From contig ONDP01000022.1 of NCBI GenBank assembly GCA_900316645.1, positions 26,002-90,001 of the forward strand: a stretch of DNA of 64,000 nucleotides, read 5' to 3'. Below, piece after piece: positions 43,229-52,194 of this stretch. Position 1 is the stretch's first letter. Each line of letters begins with the position of its first letter. The notes beneath the pieces were generated by a model that saw nothing but the letters and a program-made list of their open reading frames with translations, had not been told where the DNA came from and ran no database searches. The position numbers and the translations under genes were made by a program. Origin of the DNA: an uncultured Prevotellaceae bacterium (GTDB lineage Bacteria > Bacteroidota > Bacteroidia > Bacteroidales > Bacteroidaceae).

Positions 43229-44818
43229 ATGAAAAAGTATTATTTTAACTATATATTGGCGGCAGCACTAACACTGAGCAGCTGCGCCGACCTTGAACAA
43301 AGTTCCATCAGCTCCATCGACAAGGATAATTTCTATCAGAGCAAGGAAGATATCGAGACTGCTATCAATGGTGTTTATCAGGAATTTACTGTTGACGGAT
43401 TCTATGGTATGTTCAACAACCAGAGTGTCTATTTCAACGACTTGCAGACCGACTATGCGAAGGCAGGTGCTCAAACAAACTCCGCTCACATCCGCGAACT
43501 CAGCAACTTTGCCATTCAGCCCACTAACCTCTTCGTTAGTTATGCCTGGGAAGAGCACTATACGGCTATCAACCGTGCCAACGTGGTAATTGACAAGGTG
43601 ACGGATGCTTCGTTCCTCGACGAGCAGTCGAAACAGAACTATATCAACGAGGCCCGTTTCCTGCGTGGGTTCACGTATTTCAATCTGGTGCGTTACTTCG
43701 GCGGTGTACCCATTGTGCTCCACGACGGTGATGGCGAAGGTGCCCCACGTAACACGATTGACGAGGTATATCATCAGATTGTTGAGGATTTCACCGCAGC
43801 TGAGAATCTGCCTGCCGACTATACCACGTTAGACAGTAAGGCCAATAGTCTGGCAGCTTCGGCAATTCTCTCAAAGGTCTACCTGACTTGGGCACAGACA
43901 CTGACAGAAGAAGGAAAAGCCAACCAAGCCCAATTCTATCAGAAAGCAATCCAATATGCCGACAAGGTCATCAACTCAAAGAAATATCATTTGCTCGACA
44001 AGTTCATCGATATTTGGTCGGTTGACAAGAAACACGGTCCAGAACATATCTTCACCATTGAACACGACCGTACCATCAACGGCAACGTGTCAGGCCACTG
44101 CACCTTTGCCACCAACTGGGACAATGCCGAGCCCGTGCTACTGGCTACGAGCGACAAGTACTACGAGCAGACCGACCCACGCGACCAGCGTCGTGACGGT
44201 TCGTGGGCCAAGAAACTCTATAACCCCAACACGGGTGAGGACTTCGTTTTCACCATCCCCCGCTTCCGCAAGTACATCGACTCGCTCAACTATGCCAATA
44301 CGGCATCTCCAGGTAACTCTGCAGGTCAGTCGATCAATACGGCCATCATCCGCTATGCAGAGATCCTGCTCATCAAGGCTGAGGCAGAGAATGAACTAAA
44401 CGGTCCGACCGCAGCTGCCTACGATGCCATCAATCAGGTGCGCCGTCGTGCCTACTGGAGTCCTTATGACAATGTTCAGAACACCCCTTCCGACGGTTCT
44501 GCCCTCGAGCTCTCCGGCCTCTCACAGGCTGAGTTCCGCGAACGTCTGCGCGAAGAGCGCCGTCTGGAGTTCGTACTCGAGGGACAACGCTGGTTCGACC
44601 TCATCCGTTGGCATATCCTCGTGAAATATGTCAAGGCCAATACGCCTTCTGATGCAGAGACACTGGGTACCAAAACAACCAAGATACAGAATGTATCAAA
44701 GAAAAACTACCTGTTGCCATTGCCTCTGGAACAACTGATTCTGAATCCGAGCCTGGAACAGAACTGGGGCTATAGCGGAGAAACGGGCGACGGCCCTTAT
44801 GGACCAGAATATGAATAA
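43229..44818 (+). CDS. SusD/RagB-type surface lipoprotein
   Basis: 529 aa from ATG 43229. Lipobox in AALTLSSCADLEQ, then the SusD fold: helical TPR-like region (NEARFLRGFTYFNLVRYFGGVPIVL), the family stretches RYAEILLIKAEAENELNG and LREERRLEFVLEGQRWFDLIRW, and a C-terminal LLPLPLEQLILNPSLEQNWGY. It caps the SusC-like transporter and captures ligand at the cell surface. Confidence 0.92.
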   Translation: MKKYYFNYILAAALTLSSCADLEQSSISSIDKDNFYQSKEDIETAINGVYQEFTVDGFYGMFNNQSVYFNDLQTDYAKAGAQTNSAHIRELSNFAIQPTNLFVSYAWEEHYTAINRANVVIDKVTDASFLDEQSKQNYINEARFLRGFTYFNLVRYFGGVPIVLHDGDGEGAPRNTIDEVYHQIVEDFTAAENLPADYTTLDSKANSLAASAILSKVYLTWAQTLTEEGKANQAQFYQKAIQYADKVINSKKYHLLDKFIDIWSVDKKHGPEHIFTIEHDRTINGNVSGHCTFATNWDNAEPVLLATSDKYYEQTDPRDQRRDGSWAKKLYNPNTGEDFVFTIPRFRKYIDSLNYANTASPGNSAGQSINTAIIRYAEILLIKAEAENELNGPTAAAYDAINQVRRRAYWSPYDNVQNTPSDGSALELSGLSQAEFRERLREERRLEFVLEGQRWFDLIRWHILVKYVKANTPSDAETLGTKTTKIQNVSKKNYLLPLPLEQLILNPSLEQNWGYSGETGDGPYGPEYE

Positions 44819-44862
44819 TTGAGAATTGAGAATTAAATAATTAAAAATGAATAAACAAGATT

Positions 44863-45906
44863 ATGAAACAGATTGTAAAAACCACATTGGCAGTCATTGC
44901 ACTTGCCACCTTAACCAGTGAAATAGCCGTTGCACAGCAACAAGTAGCCAAAAATCGTCGTGAGCGCATCCTGCAGGTGCTCGATCAGAGCCGTCCTAAC
45001 ACTTACGTGCCGGCAGGTTTCTTCCTCCATTTCGAGAATAAGCTCGGACGTAAGGCAGTTCAAGACCACAAGGACTTCTACCGTGCCACCAACATGGACT
45101 TCGTAAAGGTGTTCTATGAAATCAGTGTTCCGCAGATAGACATCAAGAGCGGTAAGGACTGGGAGAAGGTGCCCGTCTATAGCGAGGCTTTCTTTGCCCC
45201 ACAGGTGGCTGTTATCGAAGACCTTGCCCGTGAGTTCGGCAAAGAGGCTTTCATCCTGCCTACCGTTTACTCTCCCCTCGCCCTGGCTCACCAGACGTTG
45301 GGTCGAGGCAAAGACCTGAAGAAGTTGGCTGAGGAGAATCCCGAGGCTTTCGGTAAGGCCATCAAGAACCTCTCACTCTCTATCGAGAACTACCTGCGCT
45401 CAGCTCGTAAGCATGGTGCCGACGGATTCTATGTTTCAAGTCAGGGCGGCGACGGCAACTCACTGTCACCGAAAATATGGCAGGAACAAGTACGCAAGTG
45501 GGACAAGCACGTTTCTGAGGTTGCCAACGAGATTGGCGAAATCAACATCCTGCACATCTGCGACTACGGCACACCGTTCAAGAATGCCGATGCACTCTAT
45601 GCCTTTGCCGACTATCCTGCCAGTATCATCAACGTGCCCTTGAACTTCTCCGATGGTTCTACCCTTAATCTGAAGGAGGCGCAGCAGCGCTTTGGCCGTC
45701 CTATCTTCGGTGGTTTGGAGCGCCTGGGCGTCATTGCAACTGGTTCTGTAGAAGAGGCTAAGAAAGCCGTCGATAAGGTGTTGGAGAATGCATCGCCCAA
45801 CTTTATCCTGGGTGCCGACTGCACTGTACCTGGCGATACCGACTGGGAGAAACTGCGTGCCGTCATTGATTATGCGCACACTTGGCGCCTGACTCACAAG
45901 AAGTAA
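44863..45906 (+). CDS. Exported URO-D-fold protein with zinc methyltransferase signature (copy 1)
   Basis: 347 aa. Signal peptide (MKQIVKTTLAVIALATLTSEIAVA), then a TIM barrel of the uroporphyrinogen decarboxylase superfamily. It has H231-I-C233 (NILHICDYG) and C320 (ILGADCTVPGDT), the His-X-Cys...Cys zinc set of corrinoid:thiol methyltransferases such as MtaA and MtbA, whereas true HemE lacks it. Such enzymes move methyl groups between a corrinoid and a thiol. Export is unusual for this family. Close paralogue of the next gene; operon with SusCD. Confidence 0.82.
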   Translation: MKQIVKTTLAVIALATLTSEIAVAQQQVAKNRRERILQVLDQSRPNTYVPAGFFLHFENKLGRKAVQDHKDFYRATNMDFVKVFYEISVPQIDIKSGKDWEKVPVYSEAFFAPQVAVIEDLAREFGKEAFILPTVYSPLALAHQTLGRGKDLKKLAEENPEAFGKAIKNLSLSIENYLRSARKHGADGFYVSSQGGDGNSLSPKIWQEQVRKWDKHVSEVANEIGEINILHICDYGTPFKNADALYAFADYPASIINVPLNFSDGSTLNLKEAQQRFGRPIFGGLERLGVIATGSVEEAKKAVDKVLENASPNFILGADCTVPGDTDWEKLRAVIDYAHTWRLTHKK

Positions 45907-45991
45907 AGCCACTATTAGGCGACCGCAAACCAGCATTGGACTATAGAAAGAGTGAAAAATAAACCATATCATAAATTTAAAAAACTATACA

Positions 45992-47002
45992 ATGATGAAA
46001 AAGAATCTAACTGTTTTTGCATTGGCTGCACTCGCACTCACAGCTTGTTCTACACAGCAAGCCGACGAACAGCCCAACAAGAGAGACCTCATTGAGCGCG
46101 TACTCGACCAATCAAAAGCACCAGACGTAATACCTGCAGCCTTTTTCCACCATTTCCCCGATAAATTCGGACCGAAGGCAGTAGAGGAGCACTTTGCTTT
46201 CTTTAAAGCCACCAACAACGACATATTGAAGGTGCAGTACGAGACGCTGCCACCAAAATGGGAGATTAAGACTGCCGAGGACTTTGCCAAGGTACAAGAG
46301 CTGACAGAAGACTACTTCGAGCCACAGCTAAAAGTGATAGAAGAGTTGGCCAAACAGCAGAAAGACTCAGCCTTGATTATACCAACGGTATATTCACCAC
46401 TGCTCATACTGCATCAGGCAGCCGGCAAAGAGGTGGACGAGGTGATCAAGCAAAACCCTGCTGCTGCAGAGCCTGCCTTCGAGAAACTGGCCAAGAGCAT
46501 AGCCACCTACATCCGCGCAGCTCGTGAACGTGGTGCTGATGGATTCTATGTCTCGTCACATGGCGGTAATGTAGAGTTCTTCGGTCAGGATTCTGAGGTA
46601 TGGACGAAGTATCTTCGCAAGTGGGACAAATACATTTCTGAGGTTGCTGATTCTGTAGCCCCTCTGAACATCCTGCATATATGCGGAGGCGAGTATAAGG
46701 ATCTTGATGCATGGGCAGACTATCCTGGTACCATCATCAACCTTCCGGAGTTTGATGTAAAGAAACTTCGTCACGCTCAGGAGGTATTCAAGCGTCCCAT
46801 CCTCGGAGGACTCGATCATCGCGGAGTACTCATCAACGGAACACTTGAAGAGCTATTGGCTCATGTCGATACTGTACTTACAGAAGGACCTCAGAATCTG
46901 ATTCTCGGTGCTAACTGCACAGTACCTGATTCTACATCCAGCGAGCGTCTGCGTGCTGTTGTCGACTATGTTCACAACTGGCGCCAGACTCATAAGAAGT
47001 AA
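45992..47002 (+). CDS. URO-D-fold lipoprotein with zinc methyltransferase signature (copy 2)
   Basis: 336 aa (ATG 45992 or 45995). Lipobox ALALTACSTQ makes it a lipoprotein, in contrast to the soluble copy 1. Same fold and zinc set: H229-I-C231 (NILHICGGEY) and C309 (ILGANCTVPDST). Shared stretches with copy 1 include GADGFYVSS, YSPL(A/L), and the ending WR(L/Q)THKK, so the two arose by duplication. Substrate unknown; see copy 1. Confidence 0.82.
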   Translation: MMKKNLTVFALAALALTACSTQQADEQPNKRDLIERVLDQSKAPDVIPAAFFHHFPDKFGPKAVEEHFAFFKATNNDILKVQYETLPPKWEIKTAEDFAKVQELTEDYFEPQLKVIEELAKQQKDSALIIPTVYSPLLILHQAAGKEVDEVIKQNPAAAEPAFEKLAKSIATYIRAARERGADGFYVSSHGGNVEFFGQDSEVWTKYLRKWDKYISEVADSVAPLNILHICGGEYKDLDAWADYPGTIINLPEFDVKKLRHAQEVFKRPILGGLDHRGVLINGTLEELLAHVDTVLTEGPQNLILGANCTVPDSTSSERLRAVVDYVHNWRQTHKK

Positions 47003-47029
47003 AAGAACTTTCAAAAGTTATGCAAGGAC

Positions 47030-47941
47030 ATGAAAGATAAACGAATAGTATTTGTAATTGTGCTCTTTTTGGGGGTGTTGTTTTCTGCTTGCAGTGGAAG
47101 CGGAAACGACGAGAACGTACCCATCAACATCCCCACGGGCGATGATGATGTGTGCTGCTCCCAAGACGATGAAATACTCATCTCTCAGATACTTGCAGCA
47201 TACAATGAGGTGACAGGATTGTCAAGACAAAGCGCAGGAGACTATACTGTAAAGGTCTATGCACGGACAGCTACTTTGCAGGTAGGCTACAACGATATCT
47301 ACTTTACGGTTGAGAAGACCGGCAGTGGCCGCCACGTGAAAGACTTTACAGTTAGCGACCTGTCACCTTTGATGGACATGGGGATGATGAAACACAGCAC
47401 CCCTATAGCCAACAAACTGGATCAGATAGAGAGCTTTCCCATCTATCACACTTGGGTGGCTCCGCTGATGGCTGGCGAATGGACACTGTCGTTCAACTAT
47501 CGCATCAAGGACCTCAAAGGTACATTCTCCGGAGGAACCATTACGATTGAGCCGACGCCTAACGAGCAGGTATGGATCAAGTCGTTTAAATGGAACGACG
47601 TAACCTACTACCTCACCCTTGCCCAGCCACAGGATCTGAAGACTGGTGTCAACCCCTTGCGTGCCTACATTTCGAAAAAGGGCGACGACGGAACCCTACC
47701 CTATCTCCCTGCCTCTGAGACATTCACGATTGACATCTACCCCACCATGCCTGACATGGGCAACCATACCTCACCCAATAACGAACCGCTCATCCGACAG
47801 GAGGACGGTAGCTATAAGGGGCAGCTGAACCTCACGATGACAGGCGTCTGGGACATCCATCTCCATGTGAAGGATGCTGCGGGCAATACGGTAGCCGGCG
47901 GTGAGGAACTGAGTGACCTGTATTGGACTATTTCCATTTGA
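47030..47941 (+). CDS. Lipoprotein with two YtkA/FixH-like domains
   Basis: 303 aa. Lipobox VLFSACSGSG. Two Ig-like repeats, each with a Met/His/Pro-rich loop: LSPLMDMGMMKHSTPI and IYPTMPDMGNHTSPN. Such loops recall YtkA/FixH-type proteins and could bind metal such as copper; this is inference. It is 27 bases after copy 2 and overlaps or abuts the following TonB receptor, which may be its partner. Confidence 0.7.
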   Translation: MKDKRIVFVIVLFLGVLFSACSGSGNDENVPINIPTGDDDVCCSQDDEILISQILAAYNEVTGLSRQSAGDYTVKVYARTATLQVGYNDIYFTVEKTGSGRHVKDFTVSDLSPLMDMGMMKHSTPIANKLDQIESFPIYHTWVAPLMAGEWTLSFNYRIKDLKGTFSGGTITIEPTPNEQVWIKSFKWNDVTYYLTLAQPQDLKTGVNPLRAYISKKGDDGTLPYLPASETFTIDIYPTMPDMGNHTSPNNEPLIRQEDGSYKGQLNLTMTGVWDIHLHVKDAAGNTVAGGEELSDLYWTISI

Positions 47942-47973
47942 TTTTTCAGATTTCTGTTATATATCAGGTACAG

Positions 47974-49941
47974 ATGATTTCATTGTTAATTTCTCTCGGA
48001 ATGTTATGTTCCCAAGACACAGTTCACAAGGAGACGACCATCGACGAGGTGGTCGTTTCTTCAACTATAGGCTCAGGAAAAAAGGCAGTCAGCAAAGGAC
48101 GTATAGCCAGTATCGATGAACATCTGGCTAAACTGTCGAAAGTTGAAATGGTGCGTCGTGGCACTTATGCCTGGGAGCCCGTGGTCAATAACATGGCCAC
48201 CGAGCGCGTCTCAACGACAATTGACGGTATGAAGATATTCTATGCCTGTACCGATAAAATGGACCCTGTGACATCTTATGTGGAGAGCAGTAACCTGCAG
48301 CGCATCAGTCTGAACTCAGGCTTGGACGGCAATCCACAGGCGACAGGCAACATCGGAGGCAGCATAGACCTGAAACTGCGTCGCGTGGGCTTTGACGCCA
48401 AGTCTTCCGAATACAATGCCTCGGTAGGTTACGAGTCGAATGGAAACGTACAAGTTTACGGAGCTGACGCCGCCTTCTCAACCCATCGTTTCTATACCAA
48501 CTTCGGCGTATTCTACCGACACGCCGGCAACTATAAGGCAGGTGGAGGCAAGACGGTTGACTTCTCGCAGTTTCAGAAAACCAATGCTTTTGCCAACATC
48601 GGATGGCAGCATGCCGACGACCACATCATAGAGGCCACCTTCATCTACGACATTGCGAAAGATATCGGTTATCCGGCTTTGGCAATGGACGTTAAGAAGG
48701 CTGAGGGCATCATTGCCTCACTGGCTTATCGGCGCGAGCATCTGAGCAAGTTGTTTCATCGCTGGGAAACTAAGGTGTACTACAACCACATCACCCATAA
48801 CATGGATGACACGAAGCGTCCCAACGTGCTAATTCACATGGATATGCCTGGCAAGAGTCAGACGGCAGGCCTCTACAGTCTGCTACAGGGCACTAAGGGC
48901 AAGCACTACTTCCAGCTGAACTACGATGCCTATTACAACAAACAATTTGCCGACATGACCATGTATCCCGAAGGCGGACAGCCCATGTATATGCTCACCT
49001 GGCCTGACGTCGGGACTTTCAATACGGGGCTGGCGCTGACGGACGACATCACGCTTGACCTTCACCACCACCTCCGCCTGTCAGTCAAAGGCGCATGGCA
49101 GCATCAGCAAATCAACAGCGACGAAGGCTACCAGGCGCTGAACATCTATTTCCCAGGCATGGATAAGGGCAACTCCAGCTTTATCGGACGACTGGCTGTC
49201 AGCTATGCCTACAAGCACAGCGGTTGGACTTTAGCCATTGGTACCGGTTACGGCACGCGAGCCCCGACGGTTACGGAGAGTTACGGTTACTTCCTGAACA
49301 ACACCTTCGACAAGTACGACTATATCGGCAACCCCTACCTGAAGAACGAGAAAGCTGTCGAGGTCAACACTTCGGTAGAATGGAAGAACACCAGCCTGTC
49401 GTTCAAGGTTGAGACCAACGCATTCTTCTTTCAGGATTACATCATCGGCAGACCCGACACACGTCTCTCGCCTATGACCATCGGTGCTGCTGGTGTAAAA
49501 ATCTATCAGAACCTGAAGAACGCCAGGATTGTCAATGTAGCGCTGACGACCAACTGCCAACCAGTCAGCTGGCTGCTATGGGAAAATCACCTCACTTACA
49601 GCTATGGCAAGGAAAGCACTGAAGCTCGTCTGCCGCTGATAGCTCCTTGGTCATACTTGGGCAATCTGCGTTTCCGATGGCACAACCTCGAGGCTGAGGG
49701 CGGGGTGCGCATGGCCGCCCATAATAGTCATTGCGGCACAGAATACGGTGAGACGCCCACAGCGGGCTATGCCGTCTGGCACCTGAACGTCGGGGGACAC
49801 TTCCAGCTAGGCAAACTCGGAACAGACATACACTTAGGCGTTGAGAATCTGTTCGACCGCCACTATTCCACCTATGCTGACTGGAACCACATTCCCCAGA
49901 AAGGCCGTAACTTCTATGCGAATATAACTTTCCAGTTATGA
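47974..49941 (+). CDS. TonB-dependent receptor, metal/vitamin type
   Basis: About 655 aa from ATG 47974; the frame also opens at TTG 47923 inside the preceding gene, and the signal peptide from 47974 (MISLLISLGMLCSQD) lacks basic residues, so the start is uncertain. TonB box KETTIDEVVVSS, plug with TTIDGMKIFYACTDKMDPVTSYVESSNLQRISL and GNIGGSIDL, and a 22-strand barrel ending GVENLFDRHYSTYADWNHIPQKGRNFYANITFQL. It resembles copper-type (NosA/OprC-like) receptors in layout, which would agree with the YtkA-like lipoprotein upstream. Ligand not established. Confidence 0.83.
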   Translation: MISLLISLGMLCSQDTVHKETTIDEVVVSSTIGSGKKAVSKGRIASIDEHLAKLSKVEMVRRGTYAWEPVVNNMATERVSTTIDGMKIFYACTDKMDPVTSYVESSNLQRISLNSGLDGNPQATGNIGGSIDLKLRRVGFDAKSSEYNASVGYESNGNVQVYGADAAFSTHRFYTNFGVFYRHAGNYKAGGGKTVDFSQFQKTNAFANIGWQHADDHIIEATFIYDIAKDIGYPALAMDVKKAEGIIASLAYRREHLSKLFHRWETKVYYNHITHNMDDTKRPNVLIHMDMPGKSQTAGLYSLLQGTKGKHYFQLNYDAYYNKQFADMTMYPEGGQPMYMLTWPDVGTFNTGLALTDDITLDLHHHLRLSVKGAWQHQQINSDEGYQALNIYFPGMDKGNSSFIGRLAVSYAYKHSGWTLAIGTGYGTRAPTVTESYGYFLNNTFDKYDYIGNPYLKNEKAVEVNTSVEWKNTSLSFKVETNAFFFQDYIIGRPDTRLSPMTIGAAGVKIYQNLKNARIVNVALTTNCQPVSWLLWENHLTYSYGKESTEARLPLIAPWSYLGNLRFRWHNLEAEGGVRMAAHNSHCGTEYGETPTAGYAVWHLNVGGHFQLGKLGTDIHLGVENLFDRHYSTYADWNHIPQKGRNFYANITFQL

Positions 49942-49959
49942 AACCATGTGATGGAAAAA

Positions 49960-49975
49960 TACCACAGTGTTGGTA
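49960..49975. promoter_or_regulatory. 7-2-7 operator, site 4 (symporter gene)
   Basis: TACCACAGTGTTGGTA. Outer arms match the other sites; it starts 39 bases, not 62, before its -7 box, so it abuts the -33 position. Confidence 0.55.
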
Positions 49976-49998
49976 TTTCCGCAATATGATTTTCTTTA

Positions 49999-50006
49999 TA
50001 ACTTTG
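49999..50006 (+). promoter_or_regulatory. Promoter -7 element of the symporter gene
   Basis: TAACTTTG, 21 bases before ATG 50028. No -33 TTTG; the operator borders that position. Confidence 0.6.
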
Positions 50007-50027
50007 CAGTCGAATAAATAAAGCAAT

Positions 50028-51221
50028 ATGAAAAAAACAGTAATTTGGATAGGAGCACTCGTCGTGGGTGCCATATTAGGACTGTTGGGACTTGACAGGA
50101 TCAATGATTTGATGGATTTCATAGCCACCGTCTATGTCCGGCTGTTCCAACTGCTGGCCGTACCAACCATAGTATTGGCTATTACTACAACACTGGCAAC
50201 ACTGGGAAGCGGACCGGATGCCGGACGCATCTTCCGCCACACCATCAGCTATACACTGCTCACCACGCTTGTTGCAGCAGCTGTAGGTTTGTTGCTCTAT
50301 GTCATTATCGCGCCAGGCAACATGCAACTGCCCGTAGCAGACAGCGAACTGCCTATAGCCGGTAGCCAGCTGACCTACACCGACCATCTGCTGAGTGTCA
50401 TTCCCAACAACATCGTGAAACCATTCCTCGAAGGCAATGTCCTGTCGCTTTTGATATTGGCAGCTGCCATAGGTATTGCACTCTCGCAGATTGCCGATAC
50501 GCCACAGAAGAAGACGGTAGTAAACTTTCTGCAGGGTGTCCAGGAAGTGTTGTTCACGCTCATCCGTGGTTTGATAGTCATTCTCCCTGTAGGTATCGTG
50601 GCATTTGCCGCCCAGCTGAGTGCCCAGCTCAGCGCCGGTGTCATTGCCGATTCACTGGGGAAATATGTGGCTGTGGTCTTAGGGGGCAACCTATTGCAGT
50701 TCTTCGTGGTGCTGCCCATTTTCCTGTTGACTCGCCACCTGAACCCTATCCGCGTGATGTCGAAGATGACACCAGCCATCCTGACGGCACTCTTCACCAA
50801 GAGCAGCGCCGCAACACTGCCCGTCACGATGGAGACAGCCGAGAAACGGTTGGGCATACAGCCAAAGGTGGCTCGCTTCGTGTTACCCATCTGCACCACC
50901 ATCAACATGAACGGTTGTGCAGCCTTCATATTGGTGACGTCATTGTTTGTGATGCAACAAGGAGGCATAGAACTCTCTTGGCCCACCATGCTGACATGGT
51001 TGCTCATCTCGGTGGTGTCGGCCATCGGCAATGCGGGTGTTCCCATGGGATGCTATTTCCTCACCCTCTCGCTGATGTCGGGCATCAACGCACCTATTGC
51101 CGTCTTGGGAATCATACTGCCCATCTATACCATCATCGACATGGTAGAGACTGCTGTCAACGTGTGGAGCGATTCGTGTGTCTGCGCCATGACCGACCAC
51201 GACCTCAAGGACAGAAGCTAA
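50028..51221 (+). CDS. Dicarboxylate/amino acid:cation symporter (DAACS family)
   Basis: 397 aa, about eight membrane helices plus re-entrant loops. Serine-rich HP1 loop LFTKSSAATLPVTMETAEKRLG and TM7 motif CTTINMNGCAAF (NMDGT in GltPh; the Asp is Asn here) are visible, with HP2 near VSAIGNAGVPMGCYF. Members carry glutamate, dicarboxylates or cystine (TcyP). The candidate sulfur operator upstream makes a cystine or related sulfur substrate attractive but unproven. Its last 17 bases overlap the convergent LD-carboxypeptidase gene. Confidence 0.85.
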   Translation: MKKTVIWIGALVVGAILGLLGLDRINDLMDFIATVYVRLFQLLAVPTIVLAITTTLATLGSGPDAGRIFRHTISYTLLTTLVAAAVGLLLYVIIAPGNMQLPVADSELPIAGSQLTYTDHLLSVIPNNIVKPFLEGNVLSLLILAAAIGIALSQIADTPQKKTVVNFLQGVQEVLFTLIRGLIVILPVGIVAFAAQLSAQLSAGVIADSLGKYVAVVLGGNLLQFFVVLPIFLLTRHLNPIRVMSKMTPAILTALFTKSSAATLPVTMETAEKRLGIQPKVARFVLPICTTINMNGCAAFILVTSLFVMQQGGIELSWPTMLTWLLISVVSAIGNAGVPMGCYFLTLSLMSGINAPIAVLGIILPIYTIIDMVETAVNVWSDSCVCAMTDHDLKDRS

Positions 51222-52158
51222 GCGTCACTCCCTCACCCGTCACTTCCAGTTCTGCCTCGCTGCCTACCAGCATGGGGAAGTTGCGCATGTGGCGGTGACC
51301 TACCGGGAAATCATAGCAAACGGGAATGGCATATTTCCGCAAATACTCATGAAACATATAGTTCATGTCGGGAAATGTGTTGGGGATAATCTTATAACTT
51401 GAGAACTGGCCGATGATGATGCCCTTTACATGCGACATGAGTCCACGCACCTCAATATTGTGCAACATCCGGTCAACCTTTGTCATACTCTCGCCTGTGT
51501 CCTCGACAAAGAGGATGATATCGGGCAACAGCAGCGGGTCGTAGTCGGAACCAGCCAGTCCGTGCATCACCGACATATTTCCACCCACCAGTATGCCTCG
51601 TGCCTTGCCTACCTGGTTGAGCGGATGCGAAGCTACACGGTAGGTAGGCATATCGCCCATCATCATGTGGCGCAAGGCCTGACTCACGGTATCCTTGCCC
51701 TCGTAAGTACCAAGGGCATGACACATCGAACCGTGAATGCCCACATTGCCGGCACAGACCTCGGCACTGAGCAAGGCAGTGATGTCGCTGAAACCGATGA
51801 GCAGTTTGGGATATTTCCTGAAGACTTCGGGTTTCAGTTCGCACAGCAGATGGACGGCACCGTCGCCTCCCCTTGAACACATGACAGCCTTCACCTGCGG
51901 ATTGGTCAGTGCCCACAGCAAGTCGTCGCGTCGTTCACGGATGCTACCGGCAAAACCCCGATAGTCATTCAGCGCATGGCGACTCACCACACAGTGGAAG
52001 CCCCATTGTTCCAAAGTACGGATTCCCCCGTTAATGGTGGCAGTATCCGTAGCACTCGAAGGCGATATGATAGCTATCGTGTCACCCTCGTGCAGCCACT
52101 GCGCCCTGACAGGCAGCAGCGCCAGCACCATTATCCAAGCCAACAGGAAACGTTTCAT
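51205..52158 (-). CDS. Periplasmic S66-family LD-carboxypeptidase (LdcA/MccF type)
   Basis: 317 aa. Signal peptide MKRFLLAWIMVLALLPVRAQ. Nucleophile Ser in LIGFSDITALL, catalytic Glu in ILFVEDTGES and His in CYDFPVGHRHM, with the family start LHEGDTIAIISPSS and CSRGGDGAVHLL. The family trims tetrapeptides in peptidoglycan recycling or cleaves microcin C. An exported version is common in Bacteroidota. Own promoter; convergent with the symporter gene. Confidence 0.9.
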   Translation of the reverse strand: MKRFLLAWIMVLALLPVRAQWLHEGDTIAIISPSSATDTATINGGIRTLEQWGFHCVVSRHALNDYRGFAGSIRERRDDLLWALTNPQVKAVMCSRGGDGAVHLLCELKPEVFRKYPKLLIGFSDITALLSAEVCAGNVGIHGSMCHALGTYEGKDTVSQALRHMMMGDMPTYRVASHPLNQVGKARGILVGGNMSVMHGLAGSDYDPLLLPDIILFVEDTGESMTKVDRMLHNIEVRGLMSHVKGIIIGQFSSYKIIPNTFPDMNYMFHEYLRKYAIPVCYDFPVGHRHMRNFPMLVGSEAELEVTGEGVTLSFCP

Positions 52159-52162
52159 GGTG

Positions 52163-52194
52163 CGAAGATAACAAAAAAAAATCGCAACTCCAAA
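52163..52194 (-). promoter_or_regulatory. Promoter of the LD-carboxypeptidase gene
   Basis: Minus-strand TTTG (52191-52194), 20 bases, TATCTTCG (52163-52170, one mismatch). Confidence 0.55.

Noticed and set aside
39142-44818. Polysaccharide utilisation locus
   Set aside because: SusC/SusD are present, but there are no carbohydrate-active enzymes or hybrid two-component or ECF/anti-sigma regulators; the promoter belongs to the sulfur set.
44863-47002. HemE uroporphyrinogen decarboxylases
   Set aside because: Both are exported, lie outside any heme operon and carry the His-X-Cys...Cys zinc set absent from HemE.
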